From: Medakamo hakoo | Lineage: Eukaryota > Chlorophyta > Trebouxiophyceae > Coccomyxaceae | Direction of reading: 5' to 3' | Assembly (NCBI GenBank): GCA_026636295.1 | Contig: CP089463.1 | Span: 186,001-250,000 of the forward strand | Length of the DNA stretch: 64,000 nt | Shown here: positions 41,390 through 51,397 of the stretch, in pieces | Layout: each line of letters starts with the position of its first letter | How positions within the stretch are numbered: position 1 is the stretch's first letter | Program-made: the position numbers and the translations under genes | Notes under the pieces: generated by a model | The model's database searches: none | The model's input: the letters and a program-made list of their open reading frames with translations, nothing else | Told to the model about the DNA's origin: nothing

Positions 41390-42911
41390 ATGACGCTCAA
41401 CGTCCCAGGCCTCGTCCCGATGCCGTCGCAGGACGTGAAAGACGGCGTGGGTGAAGGTGCGTGCGGGGCGAGGGGAGGGGCGCGGAGACAGCGTGCGCGC
41501 ATGGCCTGTGGCCCGCGCCGCCCGTCCCGGCCCGTGTGTCGCTTGTCACGCGCCAGCGCCGGCGCTGGACGCTAGTGAAGTGTTTGCAGCCCGTCCGGAA
41601 AGAGATGGAGGCCCACGTGCGGCCGGTTCCACGCGCCAAGGGCGCGAGGCAGGGGAGTTTCCATTCGCGTAGGCCCGGAAGCACACACACCTCCCTCACT
41701 GCGCGTGCGTGGCGCCCTCACCCCCCACAGGCCTCCCGCCCGCCATCGCCTTCCCATCCTTCCCGCCCTTTGGCGGCGGCGTCGTCACGTCCGGCGGCCT
41801 GAGCCCGATCGCGGGCGTCGTCATGAAAGAAGAACCGGCGGCCGCCTCGGAAGACGAAGAAGAGACCAACCTGGCCGGCCGGCCCAAGCGCCGGGCTGCC
41901 GCCCGTGCGGCGGGTGTCGTCGCCGCCGCCATGGCCGACTCGCCCGCAGTCCTGCGGTCCGGGCGGTCTGGTGCCTTGAAACGCGGGCGCGGGCGGCCAC
42001 GCCGCACCACCAACAGCGGCGGCGGGTCGGCGCCCGCTGCCCGCCGCCCGCTGGCCGCGTCGCTCGCCGCGGCCGCGGCCGCTGTCCTGCCTCCTCTCCC
42101 CACCGTCCGACTGGCCGCGGGCCCGCCCTCGTCTTCCGTGTACGGCGGCGGCGGTGGCGAGTCCCAGCCGGGCACGCCCCGCCTGCCCGGTGCTGTGGCG
42201 CCTCAACAAAACCTGTGGCGCCCGGCCCGCGGCGACCGCCCGACTTCCCCAGCCGAAGCCGCGGCCGCCGCGGCCGCCGCGGGCGCGCCCGTCCCCGTCT
42301 TACCCCCACTCCGCCGGGGTAAGCGCAAGCCCACGGACATCGACGAACTCGAAGCCGCCGCGGCCGCGGACGGCAGCACGCCGCCGATGGACGCGGCGGA
42401 CAAGCGCAAGCAGCGCCGCCTGGCCAAAAACCGGGCGACGGCGGCGCTGTCCCGCGAACGGCGCCGGGCCCAGATGCAGGAGCTGGTCGCCCGCGTCCAC
42501 GCCCTGACCCAGGCCAATGCAGCTTTAGAGGCCCAGCTGGCCGAACGGGACGCGGCCCTGGCCGCGGCGCGGGCGCGGCTGGCGGCGGTGGGCGGGGGCG
42601 GCGGTGCGGGTGGCCGCCACCGCTTGGCCGCGGCCGCGGCCGACGGCTGCGAGGCCGCCGCGTGTGCGCCGCCGCCGTCGCCTCCCCCGCCTGCGATCGA
42701 CGCGTCGACCGCCCCGCCCCCCGCCCCGCCCGTCCCGGCGCCGTCCATGGGCCGCCAGTCGTCGTCCATGCTGTTGCCGACGGGCATCGTCGGCGGCGGC
42801 GGCGTGGGCGGCGGCCTGCCGCCCGCGCTGCCGGGCGCGTTTGACGCGAGCGGGCTGATGCTGCCCCTGTCGGGCAGCATGTCCCTGCTGCGGTCTCTGG
42901 ACGAGACTTGA
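41390..42911 (+). CDS. bZIP transcription factor (second of a divergent pair)
   Basis: Exons 41390-41456 and 41731-42911 (274-nt intron, donor GTGCGT, acceptor CCCCACAG, phase 1) give 415 residues. The N-terminal exon is MTLNVPGLVPMPSQDVKDGVG. A 'KRGRGRPRRTTNS' stretch at about residues 95-107 resembles an AT-hook. 'LPPLRRGKRKPTDIDELE' precedes the basic region 'RKQRRLAKNRATAALSRERRRAQMQ' (about 246-272) with N-x7-R, then the zipper 'LVARVHALTQANAALEAQLAERDAAL'. The tail ends in a Leu/Met/Ser-rich segment 'GLMLPLSGSMSLLRSL' that could be an activation or interaction motif. Intron position and phase and the RGKRK...D.. block are shared with the opposite-strand bZIP gene, supporting an inverted duplication. 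Confidence 0.9.
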
Positions 42912-43239
42912 GAGGGAGAGAGCATTGACACACGCGTTAGAAAAGAACAAAAAAAACGAAAACTTTTTGTGCCTTGCCGGTGGGTCGAGAAGGGAGGGAG
43001 AGTTTTAGGAAACAATGGTCCCCCGCCCATGGGGCCCCACGGACGCGCGCGTCCAATCGTCGCGCACGGGGAGGGGTCGGACATCTCCCTCTTTGTGCCC
43101 GCTTTGTGTAAAAAACTATTCTTGCGTCTTTCTTTTTGTCCATCCCAGGCGGGGGGGGGGGGCAGTGGGCTCCCACCCTCCGCTCCCCCTTCACTCCACT
43201 CTTCCAAAACTCCACCCTCAACCCCCACCCCCACCAAAA
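42912..43239. other. 328-bp gap, bZIP 3' side and PsaL promoter
   Basis: Holds a 12-nt G run at 43151-43162 and a CT/CA-rich stretch just before the PsaL ATG. No gene is supported. Confidence 0.5.
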
Positions 43240-44350
43240 ATGCTGTCCCTGTCCCGCACCCAGCCCGGCCTGGCCGCCCGCCGCACGCCGGCCGCTCGCC
43301 GCGTGTCCCGCGTCGTCCGTGTGGCCGCGGAGAAGGAGCAGGTGTGTTGGGTCGACGGCCGCGCGCGGAGGAGACAGAAGGGGAAAAGGGCAGCAGCAGC
43401 CCTGTGCCTGGAGAGCAGGTTGCAGGTCGTGTGCCCGATTGAGGGTGCCCACGCGGCACAGCGCCGCGGGCGGCCGGCCACTCCCCTCGCCTCAGCGCCC
43501 GGCCAGGCCGACACTTGAGCATCTGGCTCCCTCCCTGGGATGGGTACCGGGTCCAGTAGGCCCGTGCGCTCGTGCGCGCGGGGGGCGTCGCCTTTCGGTT
43601 GCTGCCTCACCCCTGTGCCCCACCGCACCGCGCCGCCATGCGCCGCGCACAAAAAACCGGCCGAGGGGGACGCCTTCCACGCCTCGCCCGGCCTCTCCAC
43701 GCCCACCAGGGCGTGCTGTTACGCGTCAGGCACCCGGCTGATGAGGGCCGAGGGGGTGGCACAGAGGGACCAAGCCCTCCAAACCGGCCCGCGCGCCTCG
43801 CTCCGCGCCGCCTCTATCTCACCCTTTTTTTGCTCCTCCCTCCCCGCCGCCCGCCTCCCCGCCCACGTCCCAACAGGTCATCCAGCCCCTGAACAACGAC
43901 CCGTTCATCGGCATGCTGGAGACGCCCGTCACGTCCGCGCCCATCGTCGCGACCTACCTGTCCTCCCTGCCCGCCTACCGCACGGGCGTGTCCCCGCTCC
44001 TGCGCGGCGTTGAAATCGGCCTGGCCCACGGCCTGCTCGTCACGGGCCCCTTCATCAAGCTGGGCCCGCTGCGCGCCGTCCCCGGCGTCGCCGAGAAGGC
44101 CGGCTGCGCGTCCGCCGCCGGCCTGGTCCTCATCCTGACGGCGTGCCTGGCCGCCTACGGCGCCGTCACCTTCCAGGGCTCGTCGGCCGGCGGCCTGGGC
44201 GTGAAGACGCTCTCCGGCCGCACCGTCCCCCGCGACCCGCTCCAGTCGTCGGCGGGCTGGTCCAACTTCACGGCCGGCTGGCTGGTCGGCGGCCTGGCCG
44301 GCGTCGCGTGGGCGTACCTGCTGACCCAGGTGCTGCCCTACTACTCGTAG
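43240..44350 (+). CDS. PSAL: Photosystem I reaction centre subunit XI (PsaL)
   Basis: Exon 1 (43240-43341) encodes 34 residues of transit peptide (MLSLSRTQPGLAARRTPAAR...). Exon 2 (43877-44350), after a 535-nt phase-0 intron, encodes the rest; total 191 residues. The mature region has 'VIQPLNNDPFIGMLETPVTSAP', 'YLSSLPAYRTGVSPLLRGVEIGLAHGLLVTGPFIKLGPLR', all near-invariant in PsaL, and three membrane helices (about residues 75-95, 115-135, 165-185). It ends 'AWAYLLTQVLPYYS'. PsaL sits at the PSI periphery and supports trimerisation in cyanobacteria and PsaH/LHCII docking in green organisms. The long first intron at the transit/mature border mirrors both LHCA genes in this window. Confidence 0.96.
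43342..43876 (+). other. 535-nt first intron of PsaL
   Basis: Donor GTGTGT, acceptor GTCCCAACAG, phase 0. No internal exon is supported. See the finding on long first introns in PSI genes. Confidence 0.5.
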
Positions 44351-44581
44351 ACGCTTTTTTTCTGCGAGGCGGCGGCGGGCGGCGGCGCGCCGTGCGTGCG
44401 CGCGCGTGTGGTTTTGTGTGTGTGTGAGCGGAGGGTGGAGAAGAGACGCAGAAAAAACGAAAAGTGAGGGGGAAGGCGAGGTCGCGGGGGTGGCCGGCAG
44501 AGAGTGGGAAGTGTGCACAAAAACAGCCCTTCCCGACGGCACACCCGCCTCGTTTTTCTATTCTGCACTAGTGTCTGAGCG

Positions 44582-45856
44582 CTACTCCCTCTGTTGCCTC
44601 TCCCGGTAGGCGCGCACGCGGGCCAGCGCGGCGGCGCGCAGCGCGGCGGGCGAGGGCGAGCCGCGGTCGCGCGGCGGGGTCGGTGAAGAGCGCCGGCGGC
44701 GGTGACGGCGGGGGGCGGGCGAGGTCGACCGCCTCCGCCTCCGCCGTGGAGAGGACGACCGCCGGCGTCGCCTGGGGCTCGTCGACCGGCGGCGGTGGCG
44801 GCCGCGGCCGCGGCCGTCGTCGTTGTCCTCGCCCCTCGGCCGCGGCGGCGACGGGTTGCGGTGGGCGTGGCGAGGCGGCGACGCTCCCCCGCCTCCTCCG
44901 GCCCTGTACACGGCCAGCCCATCATACGCGTCCACGGACAGCCCAGACGCTGAAAACGCGGTCAGCTCGTGCCAAAAGTGGGCGGCCGTGGCGGCGCCCA
45001 AGAACGGCGCGAGGGCGGGCACGGCGGCCGAGGCGGGCGCCGGGGCGGCGGCGGCGTGGCCCGCGCCGCCTCTGACCCCGCGCCCCGCCAACAGCCCGAC
45101 CGCAATGGACAGTGCCACGTCCACCGCTGCTGCTTCCCCACTGCCGGCCAGGGCGCGCAAGTCCCGAGCCGCCCAGGACCGGGCGGCCGCGGCTGCGGCG
45201 GCCGGGTGCGGCCGCGGAGGGTGGGAGGCGCCGCGCGGCTCGCCGCCGACCCCAACCGCCCACAGGCCGCCGTCGTAGATGGACCGGCGGCGGGCCAGGG
45301 CTGCCGCCTCGCCCGGCGGGAGTGGAGGATGGGACGCGCCAGACGACGGCGGCGGGGCCGGGAACCCACCTGCGGCCTGGCGCTGGACGCGGAAGTGGTA
45401 CGGCCGCGGCTCGGGCGGCGGGCCGCCACCCCACCGGCCCGTCCGCCGGCGGTGGTCGCGCAGCCAGGGCGCCGGGCCGGGTGGCTGCTGCCCCCCTTTC
45501 TCCGCGACCGCCGCGATCACAAACACCTCCCGCCCGGCGGCCGGCGGCCCGCCCGCGCCGCCGTCCTCCTGGATGTCGCACAAGAAAGAGCTCACGTCCG
45601 CTTTGCACAGCGGGCACACGGGCTTCAGGGCCAGCCAGGCGGACGCGCAGGGCGTGCACAGGGCGTGGAAGCAGGGTTGCAGGACGGCGCGGTCGGCCAG
45701 CGGGACGGACTCGGTCAGGCAGATGGCACAGGTCGTCGTCGTGGACGGAGGGGACGGGCGTCGAGCAGCGGCGTCGCCTGCCGCGTCGGCGGCCGATTGT
45801 CGGCGCGGGCCGGGGGATTGCCGCGCCTGCCGGCCGGCTGGCGCGGGCGGATCCAT
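44582..45856 (-). CDS. RING-finger E3 ligase, TOPORS-like with Arg/Ser-rich tail
   Basis: Single exon, 424 residues. The C3HC4 RING (about residues 43-82) reads 'CAICLTESVPLADRAVLQPCFHALCTPCASAWLALKPVCPLCK', with all eight ligands present. Immediately after it, 'ADVSSFLCDIQEDG' and later 'PRPYHFRVQRQ' resemble the region following the RING in TOPORS-type ligases. The middle has 'ARRRSIYDGGLWAVGVG' and a hydrophobic Ala-rich helix. The C-terminus is a dense RRRRSTSP/RRRRSSSP repeat (SR-like) ending 'ALARVRAYRERQQRE'. TOPORS proteins are nuclear ubiquitin/SUMO ligases; the SR-like tail supports nuclear-speckle localisation by inference. It is head-to-head with the EF-hand gene. Confidence 0.82.
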   Translation of the reverse strand: MDPPAPAGRQARQSPGPRRQSAADAAGDAAARRPSPPSTTTTCAICLTESVPLADRAVLQPCFHALCTPCASAWLALKPVCPLCKADVSSFLCDIQEDGGAGGPPAAGREVFVIAAVAEKGGQQPPGPAPWLRDHRRRTGRWGGGPPPEPRPYHFRVQRQAAGGFPAPPPSSGASHPPLPPGEAAALARRRSIYDGGLWAVGVGGEPRGASHPPRPHPAAAAAAARSWAARDLRALAGSGEAAAVDVALSIAVGLLAGRGVRGGAGHAAAAPAPASAAVPALAPFLGAATAAHFWHELTAFSASGLSVDAYDGLAVYRAGGGGGASPPRHAHRNPSPPRPRGEDNDDGRGRGRHRRRSTSPRRRRRSSSPRRRRRRSTSPAPRRHRRRRSSPTPPRDRGSPSPAALRAAALARVRAYRERQQRE

Positions 45857-46089
45857 CAGGGCGTCCGCGACCCGCCGGGCGCGCGTTGGGTGTGGGCCCG
45901 GCCCGTGCGACGAAAAAAACGCGGGGCGTGGAAACTTTTTTCTGGTGCCACGGCGCAGCCATTTTGTCGCTCAGATCATATTACTTCGACCCGTTTCCAC
46001 CTCCGACAGCCTCCCGCCCTCAACCCCGGCCCCAAACCCGGTCCGCCACTCACAAACAGGGACCACCTGTCCATACCTACTAAAAAACA
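45857..46089. promoter_or_regulatory. Shared 233-bp 5' region, RING / EF-hand
   Basis: Includes an A-rich tract near 45910 and a relatively AT-rich segment near 45970-45990 (ATCATATTACTT). No known element was recognised. Confidence 0.35.
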
Positions 46090-46958
46090 ATGGCTCCAGG
46101 CCTGATCAAGACGCTGTTGGGCCAGGGCGGTGCGTTTTTTGATGGCTAGGCGCGAGTCAGCGCAATGCATGCAACGAAGATTTTTTTCGCGACGCGTGGA
46201 CACACGTCCTCTGCCCACGCATTCCGCTCCAACCCTTGATGGATGGGAGGATGGAATGTGCGCTTTGCTTTGACAAGCAAACGGGGCTCCGTGAGCGCGG
46301 GTGGCTGCCGCTGGAGCTGTTGGGTGTGTCTGAGTTGATCCGAGGAAGATGGACGCGCCCGCGAGACACAGAAACCTGTCGCCACCTTCCCTCCACGTCC
46401 GTTCTCCTCTAAACACTGGCCTGGTCTCCTCTAAACGCTCACACGCGCTCCCGCCCTCCCACAGCCATGCACAAAAGCATCTCCTGGGACGACTTCTCCC
46501 TGGGCACCGTCCAGGAAGCCGAAGAAACGCTGTCGCCCGCGTCCAAAGACGTGTCGCCCATCATGAAGATGGCCACCTCCCCGACCGCGCCGAGCACGCC
46601 GTCCGCGGCCGGCGGCTTCTCGCCCAACGCGGGCGCCCGGGGCTGGGCGAGCGTGTTCAACCCGGGCCGCAACAACAACCCCATGGCGCGCTCGCCCGGC
46701 GGGTCGTACTACGACACGAAAGACAAGCCGGCGGACGACCCAAAGACCGTGTGGGAGGAAGTCATCAAGAGCCGCCGCCTGGCCCAGCTGCAGGAGCTGC
46801 AAGCCAAGATGGGCCCCAAGGGCGTCATCAACGCCATGGACCTGCGCAACAAGCTGGGCGGCGGCGCGGACGTCGAACAAATGATCCGCGCCGCGGACAA
46901 GGACGGATCGGGGGCCATCGACGCGGCCGAAATGATGGAGCTGGTCAAGAATTCGTAG
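46090..46958 (+). CDS. Unknown protein with one canonical C-terminal EF-hand
   Basis: Exon 1 (46090-46129) encodes MAPGLIKTLLGQG. Exon 2 (46465-46958) continues in phase 1 after a 335-nt intron; total 177 residues. A Ser/Thr/Pro-rich N-terminal half ('SISWDDFSLGTVQEAEETLSP', 'NPGRNNNPMARSPGGSYYD') is probably disordered with phosphorylation sites. The C-terminal half is helical ('TVWEEVIKSRRLAQLQELQAK'), followed by 'VINAMDLRNKLGG' (a degenerate EF-hand half) and one canonical loop 'DKDGSGAIDAAE' with all Ca2+ ligands. I do not recognise the protein. A Ca2+-responsive structural or signalling role is inferred only from the loop. The start codon is supported by in-frame joining; a second Met opens exon 2 (MHKSIS). 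Confidence 0.7.
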
Positions 46959-47321
46959 GGCGCGGGAGTGGCTGTGCGAGGCGCGACAGCGCGCGGTCGG
47001 TGGACGCGCTGGGCGGGCGGGCCACGGGCGCCTTGAACGACACGAAACAACAAGGCAAACGGACGGGGTGGATGATGGATGGATGGAGAGCGACAGCGAG
47101 AAAAACACACCAAAAACAAAGTGAGAGAGAGGGAGAGGGTTGGACCAACGAGATGCTTTGCCCTCTTTGCCGCTTTGCGTGTGCATGGAGACAGCGAACG
47201 AGAGAGAAAACGGGGAAGAGTGCTGTGTGTTCGCCCGCCTTGTGTTGCCGAAACGATGCTGTGTTTTGATGGGAGAACGCGGAAGGTCGAGAGCCCAAAC
47301 GTGCGTCGTTTGGGCCGACGA
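46959..47321. other. 363-bp gap, EF-hand 3' side and SDR 5' side
   Basis: AG-rich and comparatively low in GC; open frames have no recognisable content. It includes the probable SDR promoter. An upstream exon of the SDR could lie here. Confidence 0.4.
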
Positions 47322-48398
47322 ATGCCTCCACAAAAAAAAAAACTCCCGTCCCCCACACGCCCGCCCGCATGCCACCCCTCCCCGGGGGCTGTGTGCGTCA
47401 CAGGCGGCACGGGCTACCTCGGCCAGTGGGTCGTGGACGAGCTGTTGACGGCGGGATGGGCCGTGGCTGTTTTTTACCACGACGCGGCCGACCCAGGCAT
47501 GCCGCCCGCCTGGCCTGGAAAAGGCGCGGCCCGCGTCACGGCCTACCCTGTGGACCTGGCCACGGGAAGAGGGCTGGATGAAGCTTTCACCGCCATCAAG
47601 GACCTGGCGGGCGTCGTCAACTGTGCGGCCATTTCCAGTCCGGCCGCCTGTGAAGCCGACCCGGCCGCGGCCGCGGCCCTCAACGTGCCGGCCGCCCTGC
47701 TGGCCTCCCTCCGCAAAGCCTGCCCGTCCACCCGCCCCGTCTTTGTCCAGCTGTCCACGGACCAGTGTTATGCAGGGGAAGGCACGCCGGCCACCGGGTG
47801 GAGTGAAGGCGCGCCGTTACGCCCCGTCAACGCCTACGCCCGCACAAAAGCGGACGCGGAGGCCGCCGTCCTGGCGTCCTGGCCCGAAAACGCGCTCATC
47901 TTGCGGTGTTCCGTCATGATTGGGTCCTTGCCACAGCCCGCCTGGCCGCTAGCGCCCGGGCGACTGACCTTTTTACAGTTTGCCGCCGCCACCGTCAAGC
48001 AAGCAGCGGCAGACAGCGGTGGTGGTGGTGGTGGGCAGGGCGGTCTATCCTTTTTCACGGACGAGTGGCGGTCGTTCGTGGGCGTGCGGGACGTCGCGCG
48101 CGTGTGTGCGCAGGCCGTGACTGACCGACCACCTGTGAGTGTTGGCAGCACGCCCGTCACCCCGACCGTCGTCAACGTGGGCGGCCCGGCGCGCCTGTCC
48201 CGGGCCGACCTGGCGCGCGTGGTCGCGGCCAAAGTTGGGGTGCCGCCGACCGCTGTCGTGGAATCCAGGGCTACCGACGCCGTGCGGCCAGTTGCATCAC
48301 CAGCCGACATCACCATGGACGTCAGCCTGTTGCGGAACGCTTTGGGCTTTGAGCCGCGGAGTGTGGAGGCCGTGGTTGAGGAAGAGTTGTTAGGCTAG
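47322..48398 (+). CDS. Extended SDR, RmlD/MAT2B-like NAD(P)-binding protein
   Basis: From MPPQKKKLPS to the stop gives 358 residues. The Rossmann motif 'VCVTGGTGYLGQWVVDELL' (TGGxGxxG) is near the N-terminus. 'NCAAISSPAACEADPAAAAALNV' and 'FVQLSTDQCYAGEG' follow, with 'YARTKADAE' supplying the Tyr-x3-Lys catalytic pair (YARTK). A C-terminal substrate domain contains 'WRSFVGVRDVA'. The pattern fits RmlD-type dTDP-4-dehydrorhamnose reductase / MAT2B-like proteins, which reduce nucleotide sugars or regulate methionine adenosyltransferase; which one cannot be told by eye. The true N-terminus is uncertain: the first ~20 residues are basic and low-complexity, and a possible acceptor GTCACAG lies at 47396-47402. 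Confidence 0.75.
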   Translation: MPPQKKKLPSPTRPPACHPSPGAVCVTGGTGYLGQWVVDELLTAGWAVAVFYHDAADPGMPPAWPGKGAARVTAYPVDLATGRGLDEAFTAIKDLAGVVNCAAISSPAACEADPAAAAALNVPAALLASLRKACPSTRPVFVQLSTDQCYAGEGTPATGWSEGAPLRPVNAYARTKADAEAAVLASWPENALILRCSVMIGSLPQPAWPLAPGRLTFLQFAAATVKQAAADSGGGGGGQGGLSFFTDEWRSFVGVRDVARVCAQAVTDRPPVSVGSTPVTPTVVNVGGPARLSRADLARVVAAKVGVPPTAVVESRATDAVRPVASPADITMDVSLLRNALGFEPRSVEAVVEEELLG

Positions 48399-48463
48399 TA
48401 GAACGACACGGTTGTGGCGCGTCGTCGCACACACACACACACACACACCGCCAAACAAAACAA
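48399..48463 (+). promoter_or_regulatory. 65-bp spacer between SDR and COX19 with (CA)n run
   Basis: Extremely short same-strand spacing. It contains an (AC)n microsatellite at about 48428-48448. A separate promoter must lie here or inside the upstream gene. Confidence 0.5.
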
Positions 48464-49002
48464 ATGTCCAGCGCCTTTGGTGGGTCGCGGCAGGCCGCCC
48501 CACGCCCACCCGAAAAGGGCGTCTTCCCGCTGGACCACTTCAACGAGTGCAAGGAGGTCCGTTTTTTCCGCGGCGACCGCGCGTCGCCTAGCCGCGAATT
48601 CGTTCGATGCCTTTTTTCTCACGGCCCGCCCCCCACCCACCCATCAGGTCAAGGACAAGTACATGGCCTGCCTGGCCGCGCACGGCGATGACGCGGCGCC
48701 CTGTGCGGAAGTCGCGAAAGCCTACCTGACGTGCCGGATGGACAGGTGAGAGGTGACGGCCGTGTTTTGTGTCGCGGCCACGACCATCATCCCCCATCCA
48801 TCTCCACCCGGCTCACTCTCAAACACACGCGCCCCGCACACAAAACAGGAATCTCATGGCCCGCCAGGACTTGGCGGACCTGGGCATTGGAGCCGACGGC
48901 GACGTCGGCGCCGCGCCCAACGCACAGCCCCAGCCGGCCGAGCCGTCGCCCAACGCGGCTAAACGGGCGACCGGCTTTGTGGCGGGCGTGCGGCGAGGGT
49001 GA
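48464..49002 (+). CDS. COX19: Cytochrome c oxidase assembly factor COX19
   Basis: Three exons (48464-48556, 48648-48745, 48849-49002) give 114 residues. '[27 protein letters not shown]' and 'CAEVAKAYLTCRMDRNLMARQDLADLG' are close to the COX19 consensus. The twin C-x9-C motifs ([11 protein letters not shown] and C..AEVAKAYLT..C) that form the CHCH hairpin are complete. COX19 is imported by Mia40 into the mitochondrial intermembrane space and helps copper delivery to cytochrome oxidase. Introns are 91 and 103 nt; phases 0 and 2 restore frame exactly. The C-terminal ~40 residues (Ala/Pro/Gly-rich) are non-conserved. It starts only 65 bp after the SDR stop. Confidence 0.95.
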
Positions 49003-49293
49003 TCTCAGGACGGTTGGACGGTGTGGGCGCGCCCCCATCACACATGCACGCGCAGCGGACGTGCGGAGGGTAGAAGCTGTAAAAATGTAGGCGAGAGGAA
49101 GAGAAAAAGAGAGGTTGTTGCACCCGTCGTCCCCCCTCCTCCCAACCACCCAACCACCCATCATCCATGTCCATCCAAATTCGATAACACACTCTCTCTA
49201 CGCGCCCCACTTCAGTGGCCACCGCCGCCCCAAAAAACCCCGCCGCGCAGCAGCGAAGGGAGCGCACGACAAAATCACGCGCAGCACGCACCC

Positions 49294-51119
49294 TCACCTG
49301 ACCGCGCCGCCGGGCCCGTACGGGTTTTCAAACTTGCGCACCAGGGCGGGAATCTCGACGCCCAGCACGTCGTCGAACATTTTCAGCTCCTTGTCCTTGA
49401 GTTTGGGGAAGTCCGAGACGTCAAAGGTTTCCAGGATTTGCCTGTAGCGCACGGGGTCCGGGAAGTCGGACAGGCTGATGCGGTGCTCCCGCGCGACGGC
49501 GTCAAAGGCGGCCGGCAAGTCCGCGAGCAGCTTGGCCTGCGCCTTGGCCCGGCCCATGACCGCGGGCAGTTGGCGGCGCAGGTGGCCGATGATGAGCGCG
49601 TGGATGCGGGCCGCCCGGACGCGCTTGACCAAGTCCGCGACCTTGCGGTCCATGGCGCGGGCCGGGATGGACCTCAGTTCGGCCAGCAAGTCTTCCGCTT
49701 CAGCTTTGAACAGGTCGTTCCCGCCCGGGAGGGTTGCGCCGCCGCCGCCACTCCCGCCGCTGTTCCTGGGCTTGAAGGCGCCCAGGAACACGCGCGGCAC
49801 CTCCGGCGCGCGCGTCGTGCGCGCCAGCCCCCACATCAACGCGCCGTACACACGCAGCAACTCTTGGCCGGACACCGTGTCGCACTTGTTGAGGACGATG
49901 CGGATTTTTTCGTCCTGGCCGGACAGGGCCGTCACCAGCGAGCGCAGCTCGTCGCTCACGTCCAGCTTGGACGGGTCGAAGAACAGGAAGCAGGCGTCGG
50001 CCCGGGAGCTGAAGTGCTTGCACACCTCTTCCACGGAGTAGGACCGCACGGCGGACGACTGCTTGGTCCCCGCCAGGACGCCCGGGCTGTCGATGAACGT
50101 GATGTGGTCGAGGAGCGGGCAGCCCGCCATCGCGACGCCTTCCAGGTGGGCGAGGAAGCCGTTGCCGAAGCTCGACAGCGAGCTGAAGGGCAGGTCGGGC
50201 TGCACGACGAGCGTGTGGCCGGGCGTGCGCCTGTCCTCCGGGCCGGACGTGACGACGACGAAGCGGTCGGTCGACGGTTCGGGCGCGATGTGCGCGCCCG
50301 GGTAGGGGCGGCCCAGGCACGCCTCGATGAAGGACGTCTTGCCGGTGGAGTACTGGCCCAGCAACAGGACGGACGGCTTGGCCTTGAAGTCGGCGGGCGT
50401 GAGGGACGAGGAGAAGAAGGACCCAAACTTGTACGCGTCTTCCAGGCCCTTGACCTTGGAGAAATAGATCGAAGCCAGGCCGTCGACGACGGAGGAGACG
50501 GCCGCGGCGCTGAGCGACGGCGCGGAGGAGCGTCCCATGCGGCCCGGTGGCGGTGGCGGTGGCGGCGGCGGCGGCGGCGGCGGCGCCGACCCGCCCTCGC
50601 CATCCCCGCCATCCATCCGCGCGCGCGGCAGGGGCGCCCCGCCCTGCGCGGCCGCCGCCAGGCCTTCTGCACTCACGTCGCCGCCAGCCTGGGCCAGGCC
50701 GATGAACTGCATCGCCCGCGCAAACGCCGCCCCGTCCAGGAAGCCTTCCCGCCGGGCGTCAGCCAGCGCCCAGACGCGGGCGAGCGTCGAGCGGGGCAGG
50801 CCAGACCGGGCGAAAAAAGCGACGGCGTCCCCTCCGGAGACGCGGCCGTCGCGGTCTGTTGTCGGTTTTTTGGAGTGAGGGGGCGGTTGGGGGGCGGCGT
50901 AAGTTGAAAGGACGGGCCTGCCGCGGGCGCCCAGACAGTGCTGCCGCCTCCCCGCACGACAGGCAGGGCAGGGGTGGAGAGATGGCTGCCGCCGTCGTGC
51001 GAAAAAAAAAAAAACGCACCGCTGTCGGCCTCAGCAAACCAGGCCGCGTACTGCCGCTCCGCGTCCAGGTCGCGCGGCACAGCTCCAGGGTCGCCGAACG
51101 GGTTCTGGAGGGCCTCCAT
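49294..51119 (-). CDS. EH-domain dynamin-like ATPase/GTPase (EHD, plant type)
   Basis: Exons 51119-51020 and 50855-49294 (164-nt intron, phase 1) give 553 residues, as in Arabidopsis EHD1 (about 545). The start MEALQNPFGDPGA is followed by an N-terminal EH domain with EF loop 'DSDRDGRVSGGDA' and 'LADARREGFLDGAAFARAMQFIGLAQ'. A poly-Pro run (about residues 125-137) follows. The dynamin-like G domain has P-loop 'GQYSTGKT' (about 200), 'DSPGVL', and 'NKCD', then a helical lipid-binding domain ending 'FENPYGPGG'. The EH domain at the N-terminus is the plant arrangement, whereas animals have it at the C-terminus. EHDs tubulate membranes in endocytic recycling. The stop codon overlaps a GTGAGG, so a tiny extra exon is possible. 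Confidence 0.93.
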
Positions 51120-51397
51120 GAGGGTGCGCAGCCGTCCGCCGTTCTGTCGCGGCGCGGAGAGAGAGAGAGCGTGCGTTTCACCACCTGCGCCTTCACCCCC
51201 GTCGACGGCGGGAAGCAGGGACCACTCGCCTGGTGTTGGAGCGTGTGGACTGGAGGAGAGATGTGCGCAGAGAGCGGAAAAAAAAACAAAGCAAAAAAAA
51301 AAAATTGAGAGTGGGCCACATGCTTTTTCGACGCCCCCCTGGGACCGTCCATCCATGCACACGCTCTCTTCGTCTTGTCACACACATCACCTCACAA

